The position numbers were made by a program, and so were the translations under genes. A stretch of DNA of 64,000 nucleotides from Mycobacterium sp. 852014-50255_SCH5639931. Lineage in GTDB: Bacteria > Actinomycetota > Actinomycetes > Mycobacteriales > Mycobacteriaceae. The stretch spans positions 248,001 through 312,000 of the forward strand of contig NZ_LZSV01000011.1 in NCBI RefSeq assembly GCF_001665605.1, in the 5' to 3' direction. Every line of letters starts with the position of its first letter. Position 1 is the first letter of the stretch. The notes beneath the pieces are model-generated. The model worked only from the letters and a program-made list of their open reading frames with translations, ran no database searches and had not been told where the DNA came from. This document shows, in pieces, positions 1 through 8,922 of this stretch.

Positions 1-414
1 GGCCGCGCCGTTGGAAATGACGAGGCTGTTCACCCGGTCGGAATGGTCGGCCGCCAGAACGACGCCGGCCAACGACGTGAAACCCGGGGCGAAGACGGTC
101 GCACGCTCGCATCCCACCGCGTTCATGACCGCGATGGCGTCCTGCGCCCAGGACTCCGGGCCGAGCATGTCCAGCGACGGCACCCGCGAGGACAGGCCGA
201 TGCCGCGCTGGTCGAACCGGATCACCCGGCAGAACGATGCGAGCCGGCGATGAAAGCGGTACATCGACGGCTCGAGGTCGACGCAGTCGATCGGGATTAA
301 CGGGCCCGGCAGCACCAGCAGGTCGATCGGGCCATCGCCGAAGACCTGATAGGCGATGTCGATCTCGCCGCAACTGGCGTACCGGGTCCGCGGAGCCGCA
401 GAACTCCCAGCCAC
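1..414 (-). CDS. alpha/beta-hydrolase-like domain, N-terminus only (runs off the window)
   Basis: The visible 138 residues start at a GTG and have an alpha/beta-hydrolase fold pattern: [20 protein letters not shown], then [16 protein letters not shown]. The same arrangement forms the N-terminal half of mycobacterial proteins that end in a class III adenylate/guanylate cyclase domain, so a cyclase domain may lie outside the window (inference). Where a hydrolase normally has its G-x-S-x-G nucleophile elbow, this protein reads [16 protein letters not shown], with no serine at the expected place. It is therefore probably a non-catalytic, sensory or binding hydrolase fold. It could also be a stand-alone degenerate hydrolase. 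The 3' end is missing, so total length is unknown. Confidence 0.7.
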   Translation of the reverse strand, partial: MAGSSAAPRTRYASCGEIDIAYQVFGDGPIDLLVLPGPLIPIDCVDLEPSMYRFHRRLASFCRVIRFDQRGIGLSSRVPSLDMLGPESWAQDAIAVMNAVGCERATVFAPGFTSLAGVVLAADHSDRVNSLVISNGAA

Positions 415-454
415 GTATTCAGGCTAGTGCAGGTCACCGACAAGCCGGAACGGG

Positions 455-1048
455 TCAACCCCGGATGATCGGCACCAGATAGCGGGCGGCGTACTCGCGG
501 ACGGCCGTGGAATCCGACGTGTCGAGCCGGTCGGTGGGAAACACGATGATGCCCAGGGCGACGCGAAGCAGGATGTCGGCGATGTTGGTCAGGTCGCGGT
601 CGGGGATGTCGGCCCCGCACCGGCGCAGGGTGTGCGCGATCCCGTCGGCGAACTGACCGATGGGGAAGGCATGCGAGCGGGAGAACATCCCCAACAGCTC
701 AGGTTCGCTGTCCGCGATCCGGGAGTACAGCGGGGAATCGTGGACCAGGCGCACCCCGAGCGCGAACGCCTCGATCACGGCCTGCTGCGGGTCGCAGCCC
801 GTCGCGGCCCGGTCCAGTGTGGTGAAGAACGATTCGGCCTCACGCCGCACCACGTGCCCGAACAGGTCGTCCTTGGTGGGGAAGCGCCGGTAGATGGTGC
901 TCCGGCTGACCCCGGCGCGCGCGGCGATGTCCTCGATGTTGGCCCGGCGCACGCCGTAGGTCTCGAAGACGACGCGCGCGGTGTCCAGGATGGTCCGGTC
1001 GAGGTCGGTCTTGTCGCCGAGATCGCCGGCAAGGCTGTGGTTCTGCAC
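455..1048 (-). CDS. TetR-family transcriptional repressor
   Basis: A 197-residue protein with a TetR N-terminal helix-turn-helix at about residues 18-65 (IEDIAARAGVSRSTIYRRFP) and an all-helical C-terminal ligand-binding region. The GTG start follows a GAGGGG ribosome-binding site at suitable distance. It is transcribed divergently from the MpaB-type oxygenase gene at 1163 across about 114 bp, which is the usual layout for a TetR protein controlling itself and the gene opposite. The ligand cannot be predicted. The assignment to TetR is firm; the regulatory target is inference. Confidence 0.93.
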   Translation of the reverse strand: MQNHSLAGDLGDKTDLDRTILDTARVVFETYGVRRANIEDIAARAGVSRSTIYRRFPTKDDLFGHVVRREAESFFTTLDRAATGCDPQQAVIEAFALGVRLVHDSPLYSRIADSEPELLGMFSRSHAFPIGQFADGIAHTLRRCGADIPDRDLTNIADILLRVALGIIVFPTDRLDTSDSTAVREYAARYLVPIIRG

Positions 1049-1095
1049 GGATTACGCCCCTCACGGCAGTCTCGGCACAACAACGCTCGTTTGAC

Positions 1096-1113
1096 ACAAA
1101 GATACGCATTTGT
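1096..1113. promoter_or_regulatory. candidate TetR operator in the divergent promoter region
   Basis: ACAAA and TTTGT form a five-base inverted repeat separated by eight bases, lying between the TetR gene and the MpaB-type gene. A TTGACA hexamer (1091-1096) that could be a -35 box towards the MpaB gene abuts the repeat. The inner bases are not symmetrical and no good -10 hexamer is visible, so this is a tentative call. Confidence 0.3.
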
Positions 1114-1162
1114 TTCACTGCTTCACAACGGGGTGTGCGCGCGTGGGGGCGAGGAGATTCGG

Positions 1163-2104
1163 ATGACAGCGCAATGGGCCGGCCAGGATTTCGACACCGG
1201 TGTGCGGGAGGCGCTGCCCATGCCGGTCGACGGGCCGGACGACGAAGCCGACGACTTCACGCGGCTGGGTCCCGAGTCGTTGATCTGGAAGTTCTACGGG
1301 GACAACCGCACCCAGTTCTTCGGGTTCCAGCGCACCGCCGGGGTCGAGAACTGCATCGAGCAGCTCGCCCAGGGCGTGCTCGACCACTCGGTCGTCTTCA
1401 GCGACACGTTGGGGCGGGCCAAGCGGACCGCGCCGCCGCTGATGAAGACCGTCTACTCCGACCAACCGCGCGAGTGGGGCCGCAAGGTCCGGGACTTCCA
1501 CAAGACGATCAAGGGCACCATCAGTGACGGCTCGAGGTATCACGCGCTGAATCCGGAGCTCTTCTACTGGGCGCACGCCAGCTTCGTCGATCAGGTCATC
1601 TACAACACCGACACGTTCATCCGCCGGCTGTCCCGTGCGGAGAAGGAGCAGATCTTCGACGAGGGCAAGGTGTGGTACGGCCTCTACGGGGTCAGCGACC
1701 GCGGCCAGCCGCAGACCTACGACGAGTTCCTCGCCTACTGGGACGAGATGCTCGAGCGGTTCGTCCCGCATAAGACCGTCCTGTACGGCACCGGCTACAT
1801 CAGGAAGGGGATTCCGGGCCCGCGCTGGATCCCCATGCCGATCTGGCGGGTTTTGTCATCGCCGCTCAACGCCTACACCCGCCTGGTCCTGGTCGGGACC
1901 ATGCCGCCGCAGATGCGCGAAGTCTGCCAGTTGGAGTGGAACACGAAGAAGGAGAAGCGTTTTCAGCGCTTCGCCGCCGCCATGCGCGCGCTCAACCCAC
2001 TGATCAACCGGCTGCCCGTCGGGGCGATCTACACTCCGTGGGCGGCCAGGGCGTGGCGGCGCTCGGGCGTCGATCCGCGCCGGCTACACAACCGCGCGGC
2101 CTGA
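1163..2104 (+). CDS. MpaB/Lcp-type oxygenase-family protein (DUF2236)
   Basis: A 313-residue protein of the ER-bound oxygenase MpaB / latex-clearing-protein superfamily (DUF2236). Family features seen are the run RDFHKTIKGTISDGSRYHAL followed by PELFYWAHASFVDQV, and the helical C-terminus ending near RLPVGAIYTPWAARAW. Members are thought to be b-type haem oxygenases or peroxidases; MpaB itself cleaves a prenyl chain in mycophenolate synthesis. The ATG at 1163 follows GAGGAG at 1151-1156 and is preferred to in-frame upstream codons that would run into the divergent regulator. Mycobacteria carry many paralogues of unknown substrate. Control by the adjacent TetR protein is likely. Confidence 0.85.
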   Translation: MTAQWAGQDFDTGVREALPMPVDGPDDEADDFTRLGPESLIWKFYGDNRTQFFGFQRTAGVENCIEQLAQGVLDHSVVFSDTLGRAKRTAPPLMKTVYSDQPREWGRKVRDFHKTIKGTISDGSRYHALNPELFYWAHASFVDQVIYNTDTFIRRLSRAEKEQIFDEGKVWYGLYGVSDRGQPQTYDEFLAYWDEMLERFVPHKTVLYGTGYIRKGIPGPRWIPMPIWRVLSSPLNAYTRLVLVGTMPPQMREVCQLEWNTKKEKRFQRFAAAMRALNPLINRLPVGAIYTPWAARAWRRSGVDPRRLHNRAA

Positions 2105-2225
2105 GGCCGCGCTTAACCCCGCGAAAGTGAACAGCGGGTACACGGCGCCGAAATTCCGTGCGAAGTAAGCCAATACGGCGGCGGGCGCTTGGCGAGCGGT
2201 TGAGGATGGGCGAGGATCTCTTGAT

Positions 2226-3320
2226 ATGGCCGATATCGACTTCTCGCTGTTGGACGTTCCGAGATCGGAACCGGTCGACGATCCCGAGGCCTATCTGCGC
2301 GCGGCGATCGCCTGGCACTTCGGTGAAGACACCGGTTCGGCGTTCTGGTTGCGGACCGCTGCGACGCTGGACTTCGACCCGATGGCCGACGTCAACACGT
2401 TCGCCGATCTGAAACTGTTTCCCAACCTCGTCAACGAATTGCGCGGCGTGCCGGTGGAGGACCTCATCCCGCGCGGCTACGGAACGCCGCCGCCGGTGCC
2501 CCAGATATTCGAGTCCGGCGGCACCACCGGCGCCCCGAAACGGACTGTGCAGCTGCCGGATTGGGTCGCCCAGGTGGTGCGATGGCAGACCGAGGACTTC
2601 GCCACCGGCGGGTTTCGCCGCGGCGAAGGCTTCCTGTGCCTGATGCCCAGCGGACCGCACGGGGTGGGCTATTTCTCGCGGCTGGTCTCCGAGCGGCTCG
2701 GCGCGACGTTCCACGCGATCGACATCGATCCCCGCTGGGTGAAGAAGATCGCCGCCCGCGGCGCCGCCTCCGAAGTCGCCGCCTACGTCGACCACGTCGT
2801 CGAGCAGGCCGTGTTCGTGCTGGAGACGCAGAACGTCGCGAACCTGCACGCCACCCCGCCGCTGCTCGAGGCCCTGGCCCGGGACGACCGGCTGGTCGAC
2901 CTGCTGAACGACAAGATCCGCTACCTGTTGCTCAGCGGCGCGCACGTGGACGCCGACACCCTCGACCTGCTCCGCGGCATCTTCCCGGAAACGACGATCA
3001 CCATGGCCTTCGGCAGCACGATGGTGCTATCCCAAGCGGTCACGCGAACGGCCGACGGCGACGTGTTCGTGTTCGACCCTCGCACACCGTACGTCGTGTT
3101 CTGGGTGGTCGATCCCGACACCGGAGAACGGGTGCCCTACGGGCAGACCGGTCAGGTGGTGATGAACCACGTCAGCAAGGGCATGTTCATCCCGAACAAC
3201 CTGGAGCGCGATCTGGCGGTCCGGCTGCCCGGTCCGGCGGGCGAGCTCAGTGACTCGGTCAGCGAGGTGCGGCCGGTGGCCACGTTCGAGGGCGAGGCCG
3301 TCATCGAAGGCGTGTACTGA
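2226..3320 (+). CDS. LuxE/GriD-like acyl-adenylating subunit of a two-gene carboxylate reductase
   Basis: A 364-residue adenylate-forming protein, about the length of LuxE acyl-protein synthetases. The ATP-binding loop SGGTTGAPK is at residues 97-105, with later AMP-site elements near YLLLSGAHVDADTL and ITMAFGSTMV. There is no mobile C-terminal domain like that of ordinary FadD ligases. LuxE hands its acyl group to a cysteine near the C-terminus; the only cysteine here is Cys138, in the middle, so acyl transfer to CoA or directly to the partner is more likely. The LuxC/GriC-like reductase begins two bases after the stop, which is the arrangement of the Streptomyces griCD aryl-acid reductase genes. 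The substrate is unknown. A truncated PaaK-type CoA ligase is the alternative. Confidence 0.75.
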   Translation: MADIDFSLLDVPRSEPVDDPEAYLRAAIAWHFGEDTGSAFWLRTAATLDFDPMADVNTFADLKLFPNLVNELRGVPVEDLIPRGYGTPPPVPQIFESGGTTGAPKRTVQLPDWVAQVVRWQTEDFATGGFRRGEGFLCLMPSGPHGVGYFSRLVSERLGATFHAIDIDPRWVKKIAARGAASEVAAYVDHVVEQAVFVLETQNVANLHATPPLLEALARDDRLVDLLNDKIRYLLLSGAHVDADTLDLLRGIFPETTITMAFGSTMVLSQAVTRTADGDVFVFDPRTPYVVFWVVDPDTGERVPYGQTGQVVMNHVSKGMFIPNNLERDLAVRLPGPAGELSDSVSEVRPVATFEGEAVIEGVY

Positions 3321-3322
3321 GC

Positions 3323-4726
3323 ATGACCGACGAACGTGCCGGCACCGCAACCGATTTGGCCGCGATCGATGCGCTCGGCCCCGACGGGGAGTACCGGACC
3401 CGCCGTCGGGAGGTCATCTTCAGCACCGCCGTCGCCGCCGTCGCCGAGTTGAGCCTCGTGCCGCCGCTATATGTTTCGCGCACCTTGGCCGCGCAACGCA
3501 AGGTGGCGCCGCTGCCGGTCGAGCAGCGCGCGGCGGCGCTGGCGCAGGCCGCCGGCATCTTCGCGGACGGGGTCGTCGCCGGCCTGGACTTCGAGGCGTA
3601 CGTCCGGCTGGCCAGCCGGATTTCGGGGGTGCCCATCGCGGTGACCCGCGCCGGGGCGCGCAGCGTCGCCGACGCCGTCGGCGGCGCATTCGACGCGGTC
3701 GGCCCGGCCCGGCCGGTGGGCGCGGCGCTCGATTGGCGCGACGAACGCGCCCGGCGCGGTGGCGCGGTGTGGGTGCGGCGGGGGGAGGTCTTCGCCGTGC
3801 ACGCGGCCGGAAACGGCCCGGGCGTGCACGGCCTGTGGCCGCAGGCACTGGCCCTCGGCTACCGGGTTGCGGTGCGCCCGTCCCGCCGCGAGCCGCTGAC
3901 GGCGCACCGGCTGGTAAACGCCTTGCGGCGGGCGGGTTTCCGCCCGGAGGACGCCGTCTACCTGCCCACCGACCATGCCGGCGCCGACGAGATCATCCGC
4001 TCGGCCGACCTCGCCATGGTGTACGGCGGCCAGCAGGTCGTCGACAAGTACGCCGACGACCCGTCGGTCATCGTGAACGGCCCCGGGCGCAGCAAGATCC
4101 TCATCACCGCCGACCACGATTGGCGCGATCACGTCGACGTGATCGTCGACTCGATCGCCAACCTCGGGGGCATGGCCTGCGTCAACACCACCGCCGTGCT
4201 CTACCAGGGTGACCCCGGCCCGCTGGCGCGTGCGATCGCCCGGCGGCTGGCGGCAATCGAGCCGCTGCCCACCGACGACGAGCGTGCGCTGCTGCCCACC
4301 CAGCCCCTCGATCAGGCCCGGGCGCTGGCGGACTACCTGGCGGCCAAAGCCATCGGATCGACGCCGCTGCTGGGCGCCGATCAGGTGGTTGCCGACCTCG
4401 GCGACGGCTACGCGGCGCTGCGTCCGGCCGTACACCTGCTGCCCGCGCCCGCCGCGGACACGCTCAACGTCGAGCTGCCCTTTCCCTGCGTGTGGGTATC
4501 GCCATGGTCGCCCGGCGCTGGCGTGGAACCGTTGCGGCATTCGTTGGTCGTCACCGCGATGACCGATGACGAGCGCCTGATCGACGACCTGCTCGCCGAA
4601 CCGACGATCGCCAACGTGTACGCCGGGCCCCACCCGACGTGGCACGCGGCGCCGGGCATCCCGCACGACGGGTTCCTGGCGGACGCCCTGATGCGCAACA
4701 AGGGCTTCATCCAGGACAGCGGCTGA
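3323..4726 (+). CDS. LuxC/GriC-like acyl reductase (aldehyde dehydrogenase superfamily)
   Basis: A 467-residue protein of the aldehyde-dehydrogenase superfamily, LuxC/acyl-CoA reductase branch. The catalytic cysteine is Cys286 in LGGMACVNTT; the region around residues 158-170 (AVHAAGNGPGVHG) is the nucleotide-binding part. LuxC-type enzymes take an acyl group as a thioester on this cysteine and reduce it with NAD(P)H to an aldehyde. The gene is separated from the adenylating partner by two bases, so translation is probably coupled. No luciferase gene is nearby. Expected role: reduction of an activated carboxylic acid, aromatic or fatty, to the aldehyde. Confidence 0.8.
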   Translation: MTDERAGTATDLAAIDALGPDGEYRTRRREVIFSTAVAAVAELSLVPPLYVSRTLAAQRKVAPLPVEQRAAALAQAAGIFADGVVAGLDFEAYVRLASRISGVPIAVTRAGARSVADAVGGAFDAVGPARPVGAALDWRDERARRGGAVWVRRGEVFAVHAAGNGPGVHGLWPQALALGYRVAVRPSRREPLTAHRLVNALRRAGFRPEDAVYLPTDHAGADEIIRSADLAMVYGGQQVVDKYADDPSVIVNGPGRSKILITADHDWRDHVDVIVDSIANLGGMACVNTTAVLYQGDPGPLARAIARRLAAIEPLPTDDERALLPTQPLDQARALADYLAAKAIGSTPLLGADQVVADLGDGYAALRPAVHLLPAPAADTLNVELPFPCVWVSPWSPGAGVEPLRHSLVVTAMTDDERLIDDLLAEPTIANVYAGPHPTWHAAPGIPHDGFLADALMRNKGFIQDSG

Positions 4727-4735
4727 CGCGCCGAC

Positions 4736-5304
4736 TCAAGGCCGGCCGGCCTCGCCGCGCTCCGGGCGAGGCACCAGGGTGGGTGGAACCAATTGCCCCG
4801 GCTGGGGCCAATTGCTGAACGCCTCGGCGTAGCTATGACTCATGACTTCGAGGACGGTGCCCCAGGGGTCAGCCGTGTAGGCGAGCGCCCACGGGCGTCC
4901 GGGCACGAATTCATAGGGCGCCGCCAGCATTGTGCCGCCATGGTCGACGACGCGGTCGACATGGCTTGGACATCGGGGTGGGTGATGCACAGATGCCAGA
5001 TTCCGCGGTCGAACCACGGCTCCCGCTCCTGCGGCCGTCCCGTCTGCCGCGTCGGCGGGTCGATGAATTGGAAGAGCTCGATGCCGACGGAGTTCCCGGT
5101 GAGCAGATGCGCCTGCCAGGCGCGGCGGAACCCGCCGCCGAACACCGAGGCTGCCTCCGGATGACCGACGCCCTCGAGCACGCGGGGTCCCATGATGCAG
5201 CGAAATCCGAAAACCGCGCCGTACCAGTCGATCGCGGCGTGGATGTCGGGGACCGTCACTCCGACATGGTTGATGGCCAGTGCCGCCGCTTTCTCGGTCG
5301 ACAT
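4736..5304 (-). pseudogene. VOC/glyoxalase-family protein, interrupted by a frameshift
   Basis: Two reading frames together encode one vicinal-oxygen-chelate protein of about 188 residues. The first part, from the ATG at 5304 with an upstream AAGGG, reads AINHVGVTVPDIHAAIDWYG and continues to CITHPDVQAM. The homologous continuation VDRVVDHGGTMLAAPYEFVPG, then LAYTADPWGTVLEVMSHSYA, lies in another frame down to 4736. The break is at about 4960/4961; one extra base there (GAC-C-ATG on the plus strand) would restore a continuous frame. The family includes glyoxalases, dioxygenases and epimerases. Without correction the protein loses its second metal-binding half. It may be a true pseudogene or a sequencing error. 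Confidence 0.8.
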
Positions 5305-5407
5305 TGGCAACCCTTCAGGTTTGGATCGGCGGGCCGGCCGGCGGCGGGCACCAGAACCCGCGCCGGCCGGCGTGTCCGTCGAGCGACGAACTCAACAAAG
5401 TGATCGC

Positions 5408-6148
5408 TCAGCTTCCGAAGCCACCCCTGCCGCTCGCGACCGTCGAAGCTCCAGCGGTCCCCGCGTCGAGGTGGCTGGATGCGAAGGCGACGCCTTTGTC
5501 GATCATGGCGCCATCGTCGGCGTAGGTGTTGTGGGCGGAGAAGTTCATGCCGTCGGAGCAGACCGGGTCTTCGGTGGCGCAGACCTTGACGGTCTTGTCC
5601 TGATAGGCCGGGCCGATGACGACGGGGGGTTCGCCGAGGAAGTTCATGGCGCGCACGTTGGGCATGCCGAAGAGCACGACCGAGGAGACGTGGCTGGCCA
5701 CCGAGGGGCCCAGGGGCTTGGGCACGGTGTTGGGGTCGACGCCGTCGGGAACCGAGGGTGAGGTGACAAAGCCCATCACGGCCGCGCCCTGGGAGTAGCC
5801 GCCGAGCACCATTCTGGTGTTGGGGCAGTCGTGGGCCATCGAATTGATATGGCCCGCGGCGTCTCTGATGCCGTCGACGCCGGTGTCCCATTGGTCGCTG
5901 GCGGGGTAGTTGACCGGGTAGACGTCGAAGGACTTGGCGCCGACGCGCGAGTGCAGGGCGTCGACGAACGCTTGTCCGGTGGGGCCGACGCCGGGGGCTT
6001 CACCGGTGCCGCGGGCGAACACCACCTGCACGTCCGGACACTGGGCGGCGGCGGAGGGGAGGGCAGAGCCGGTGATGGCCGACGCGCCGAGGCCGGACGC
6101 GGCAACTACTGCTGGACCTACAAAACGGGCTATTTGACGTGCGATCAT
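5408..6148 (-). CDS. secreted cutinase-family serine esterase
   Basis: A 246-residue cutinase-like protein. An N-terminal signal peptide (about residues 1-35, ending near SALPSAAAQ) is followed by the cutinase core: CPDVQVVFARGTGEAPGVG (oxyanion-hole region), the nucleophile elbow GGYSQGAAVM, and a C-terminal part with CATEDPVCSDG and SAHNTY carrying the expected Asp and His. Paired cysteines fit the family disulfides. Mycobacterial homologues (Cut/Culp proteins) are exported esterases or phospholipases acting on lipids at or outside the cell envelope. The ATG at 6148 is the only start that gives a complete signal peptide. The tail after about residue 225 is Gly/Ser rich. Confidence 0.93.
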   Translation of the reverse strand: MIARQIARFVGPAVVAASGLGASAITGSALPSAAAQCPDVQVVFARGTGEAPGVGPTGQAFVDALHSRVGAKSFDVYPVNYPASDQWDTGVDGIRDAAGHINSMAHDCPNTRMVLGGYSQGAAVMGFVTSPSVPDGVDPNTVPKPLGPSVASHVSSVVLFGMPNVRAMNFLGEPPVVIGPAYQDKTVKVCATEDPVCSDGMNFSAHNTYADDGAMIDKGVAFASSHLDAGTAGASTVASGRGGFGS

Positions 6149-6387
6149 GCCGCAATTGTGCCCAATCGACCCCTCGCCTAAACAGGTGAAAGCATGGAAA
6201 TTACTGCGAATTCACACAACCCCGGTTTCCTTGCGGTTTGCGGGCTGAGATCGCTTGCGCGGGCGCCCCATCCGGCGCCGCGGCGGCCGGTGATCCGGCG
6301 CCGGTCCCGCCCGGAGCGACAACGCCGGGGCGGGGCGCGGGCCCGGATCGCGATGTGGTCTGCTAACTGTGACGAGTCGGGCGCACG

Positions 6388-7332
6388 GTGAAGCCATCCG
6401 CCGCCGCTCGACACGCGGCCCGAGTGAATGCGGCGGCAAAGTTGAACGTGATAGTGCAGGCCCTCAATAAGGTCACGGACCACGTGGCCAATCCGGCCCG
6501 AGTGTCGGATGCCGACAAGCTGCGCCGCGCCGTCGCCGGCAAGACCGCGCTGGTCACCGGTGCCTCATACGGCATCGGCGAGGCGACCGCGCGCAGGCTG
6601 GCCGCCGCGGGGGCCACCGCGCTGGTGGTCGCCCGGTCCGAGGAACGGCTCGACGACCTGGCGGCGTCGATCAACGCCGCCGGCGGTCGCGCGATCGCAT
6701 ACCCGACCGACCTCACCGACGAGGCCGCCGTCAGCGCGCTGACGAAGGAGATCACCGAGCAGCACGGCGCGATCGACATCCTGGTGAGCAACGCCGGCAA
6801 GTCGTTGCGCCGCTCGCTGCATCACCAATACGACCGGCCGCACGATTTTCAGCGCACCATCGACATCAACTATCTCGGGCCCATCCGGCTGCTGCTGGGA
6901 CTCCTGCCGGCCATGCGCGAAAGCGGGCGCGGGCACATTGTGAACGTCTCCAGTGTCGGCGTGCGCGTCGTGCCGGGGCCGCAGTGGGGCGCCTACCAGG
7001 CGTCGAAGGGGGCTTTCGACCGGTGGCTGCGCAGCGTTGCCCCGGAACTGCACGCCGACGGTGTGGAGGTCACCTCCGTCTACTTCGCCCTGGTCCGGAC
7101 CCGGATGATCGAACCAACGCCCATCCTGGGCCGGCTCCCCGGGTTGTCGGCCGACGAGGCCGCCGACGCGATCGCCAAAGCGATCATCGAGCGGCCCCGC
7201 AGCAACGAGCCGCCGTGGGTGTTGCCGGCCGAGTTGGCCTCGGTGCTGTTGGCCGGGCCGGCCGAACGCGCGGCCCGGCTGTGGTACCGGCGGTTCTTCT
7301 CGGATTCCAGCAACGGCGAGGCCCGGCGATGA
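6388..7332 (+). CDS. short-chain dehydrogenase/reductase
   Basis: A 314-residue SDR. After a 45-residue N-terminal extension comes the nucleotide-binding motif TGASYGIG, then SNAG, the catalytic serine in NVSSVGV, and the Tyr/Lys pair in YQASKGAF. The C-terminal extension ends WYRRFFSD. The stop overlaps the ATG of the following acyl-CoA synthetase (ATGA at 7329-7332), so the two are translationally coupled and probably act in one lipid pathway. The GTG at 6388 is the chosen start; a GTG at 6424 is possible. About 240 bp without an obvious motif separate it from the divergent cutinase gene. Confidence 0.9.
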   Translation: MKPSAAARHAARVNAAAKLNVIVQALNKVTDHVANPARVSDADKLRRAVAGKTALVTGASYGIGEATARRLAAAGATALVVARSEERLDDLAASINAAGGRAIAYPTDLTDEAAVSALTKEITEQHGAIDILVSNAGKSLRRSLHHQYDRPHDFQRTIDINYLGPIRLLLGLLPAMRESGRGHIVNVSSVGVRVVPGPQWGAYQASKGAFDRWLRSVAPELHADGVEVTSVYFALVRTRMIEPTPILGRLPGLSADEAADAIAKAIIERPRSNEPPWVLPAELASVLLAGPAERAARLWYRRFFSDSSNGEARR

Positions 7333-8906
7333 GCCACCAGGGCGTGGTCGGCACCGCGGCCCGGGCGCTGGTGCGGTCGCGACTGCTAGCTCCGCCGTCG
7401 CCGCTGGCAGCCCTGCGGCTGATCCGGGCGGCGCGCCGGGGCGGCACCAACCCGTACACCCTGCTGGCGGTGACCGCGATTCGATGGCCCAACCGGGCCG
7501 CGATCGTCGACGACGACGGCGTCTGGGATTACCGGCAGCTGCAGTCGGCGACCGAATCGCTGGCACGCAGGTTGTCGCGGGAGGGGGTCGGACCCGGCGA
7601 CGCGGTGGGCATCATGTGCCGCAACGGCCGCGGTTTCATCGCCGGCGTCTTCGGCGCCGCGCTGGTGGGCGCCGACGTGGTCCTCGTCAATACGGACTTT
7701 CGCAGCGACGCCCTGGCCTCCGCGATGAGCGGTCACCGGATCACCACGATGGTCGCCGACGCCGAATTCGGCGAGCGTGCCCTGGCCGCCGACGGATCGG
7801 TCGTCGTGATCGACCCGGCGACGATCACCGCTCAGGAGGGTGAGCCGCGGCCCGACGTGGCCACGCCGGGCCGGATCATTCTGCTGACGTCGGGCACCAC
7901 CGGCACGCCCAAAGGGGTGCCGCGCTCACCGCAGCTGCGTTCCGCGGTGGGCGTTTGGGTGACGATCCTCGATCGCACCGGCCTGCGCACCGGGTCGCGA
8001 ATCTCGGTGGTGATGCCCATGTTTCACGGGCTGGGGCTGGGCATGCTGATGCTCACCGTGGCCCTGGGCGGCACGGTGCTCACCCACCGCCACTTCGACG
8101 CTGAAGCCGCGCTCGCGCAGGCGTCGCTGCATCGCGCCGACGCGTTCACCGCGGTGCCGGTGGTGCTCGCGCGCATCCTCGCGTTGCCCGAGCGGGTGCG
8201 CGCCCGCAACCCCGTGCCCTACCTGCGGGTCGTGATGTCGAGTGGGGACCGGCTCGATCCCACCCTGGGGCAGCGGTTCATGGACGCCTACGGCGACATC
8301 CTCTACAACGGCTACGGCTCCACCGAGGTCGGCATCGGCGCGCTGGCCACCCCCGCGGAGCTGCGCGAAGCGCCCGAGACCGTCGGGAAGCCGGTCGCCG
8401 GCTGCCCGGTGCGCATCCTCGACAAGAACGGCAAGCCGGTCGGTGCGCGCGTCACCGGCCGCATCTTCGTGGGCGGCGAGCTGGCCAGCGAGGGGTATAC
8501 CGGCGGTGGCGACAAGCCCGGCGCTAAGGCCGTCGTCGACGGCATGACCAGCACCGGCGACATGGGCTACCTCGACAACGCGGGCCGCCTGTACATCGTC
8601 GGCCGCGAAGACGACATGATCATCTCCGGCGGGGAGAACGTTTATCCGCGCGCGGTCGAAAACGCCCTCGCCCAGCATCCGGCGATCGCCGACAACGCGG
8701 TCATCGGTGTTCCCGACGAGAAGTTCGGTCATCGACTGGCCGCGTTCGTGGTCCTGCACCCGGACAGTGACACCGATGAGGCGGCGTTGCGGGAGTACCT
8801 CAAGGGCAAAGTCTCGCGATTCGAGCAGCCCCGAGATATCAACGTGGTCACCAGCATCCCGCGCAATCCGGCGGGCAAGGTCGTGCGCAGGGAGCTGTCC
8901 GGCTAG
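7329..8906 (+). CDS. fatty-acid-CoA ligase (FadD family)
   Basis: A 525-residue acyl-CoA synthetase of the ANL superfamily. Visible core motifs are the P-loop LTSGTTGTPKGVP, the AMP-site motif NGYGSTEVG, TGDMGYLD, and the C-terminal catalytic lysine in NPAGKVVRREL. It activates a carboxylic acid to the acyl-adenylate and then the CoA thioester. The ATG at 7329 overlaps the stop of the preceding SDR and gives a protein of family length. The chain-length preference cannot be read from the sequence. The gene ends 16 bp before the convergent stop of ctpI. Confidence 0.93.
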   Translation: MSHQGVVGTAARALVRSRLLAPPSPLAALRLIRAARRGGTNPYTLLAVTAIRWPNRAAIVDDDGVWDYRQLQSATESLARRLSREGVGPGDAVGIMCRNGRGFIAGVFGAALVGADVVLVNTDFRSDALASAMSGHRITTMVADAEFGERALAADGSVVVIDPATITAQEGEPRPDVATPGRIILLTSGTTGTPKGVPRSPQLRSAVGVWVTILDRTGLRTGSRISVVMPMFHGLGLGMLMLTVALGGTVLTHRHFDAEAALAQASLHRADAFTAVPVVLARILALPERVRARNPVPYLRVVMSSGDRLDPTLGQRFMDAYGDILYNGYGSTEVGIGALATPAELREAPETVGKPVAGCPVRILDKNGKPVGARVTGRIFVGGELASEGYTGGGDKPGAKAVVDGMTSTGDMGYLDNAGRLYIVGREDDMIISGGENVYPRAVENALAQHPAIADNAVIGVPDEKFGHRLAAFVVLHPDSDTDEAALREYLKGKVSRFEQPRDINVVTSIPRNPAGKVVRRELSG

Positions 8907-8922
8907 GCGCGCGGCGAAAGCC

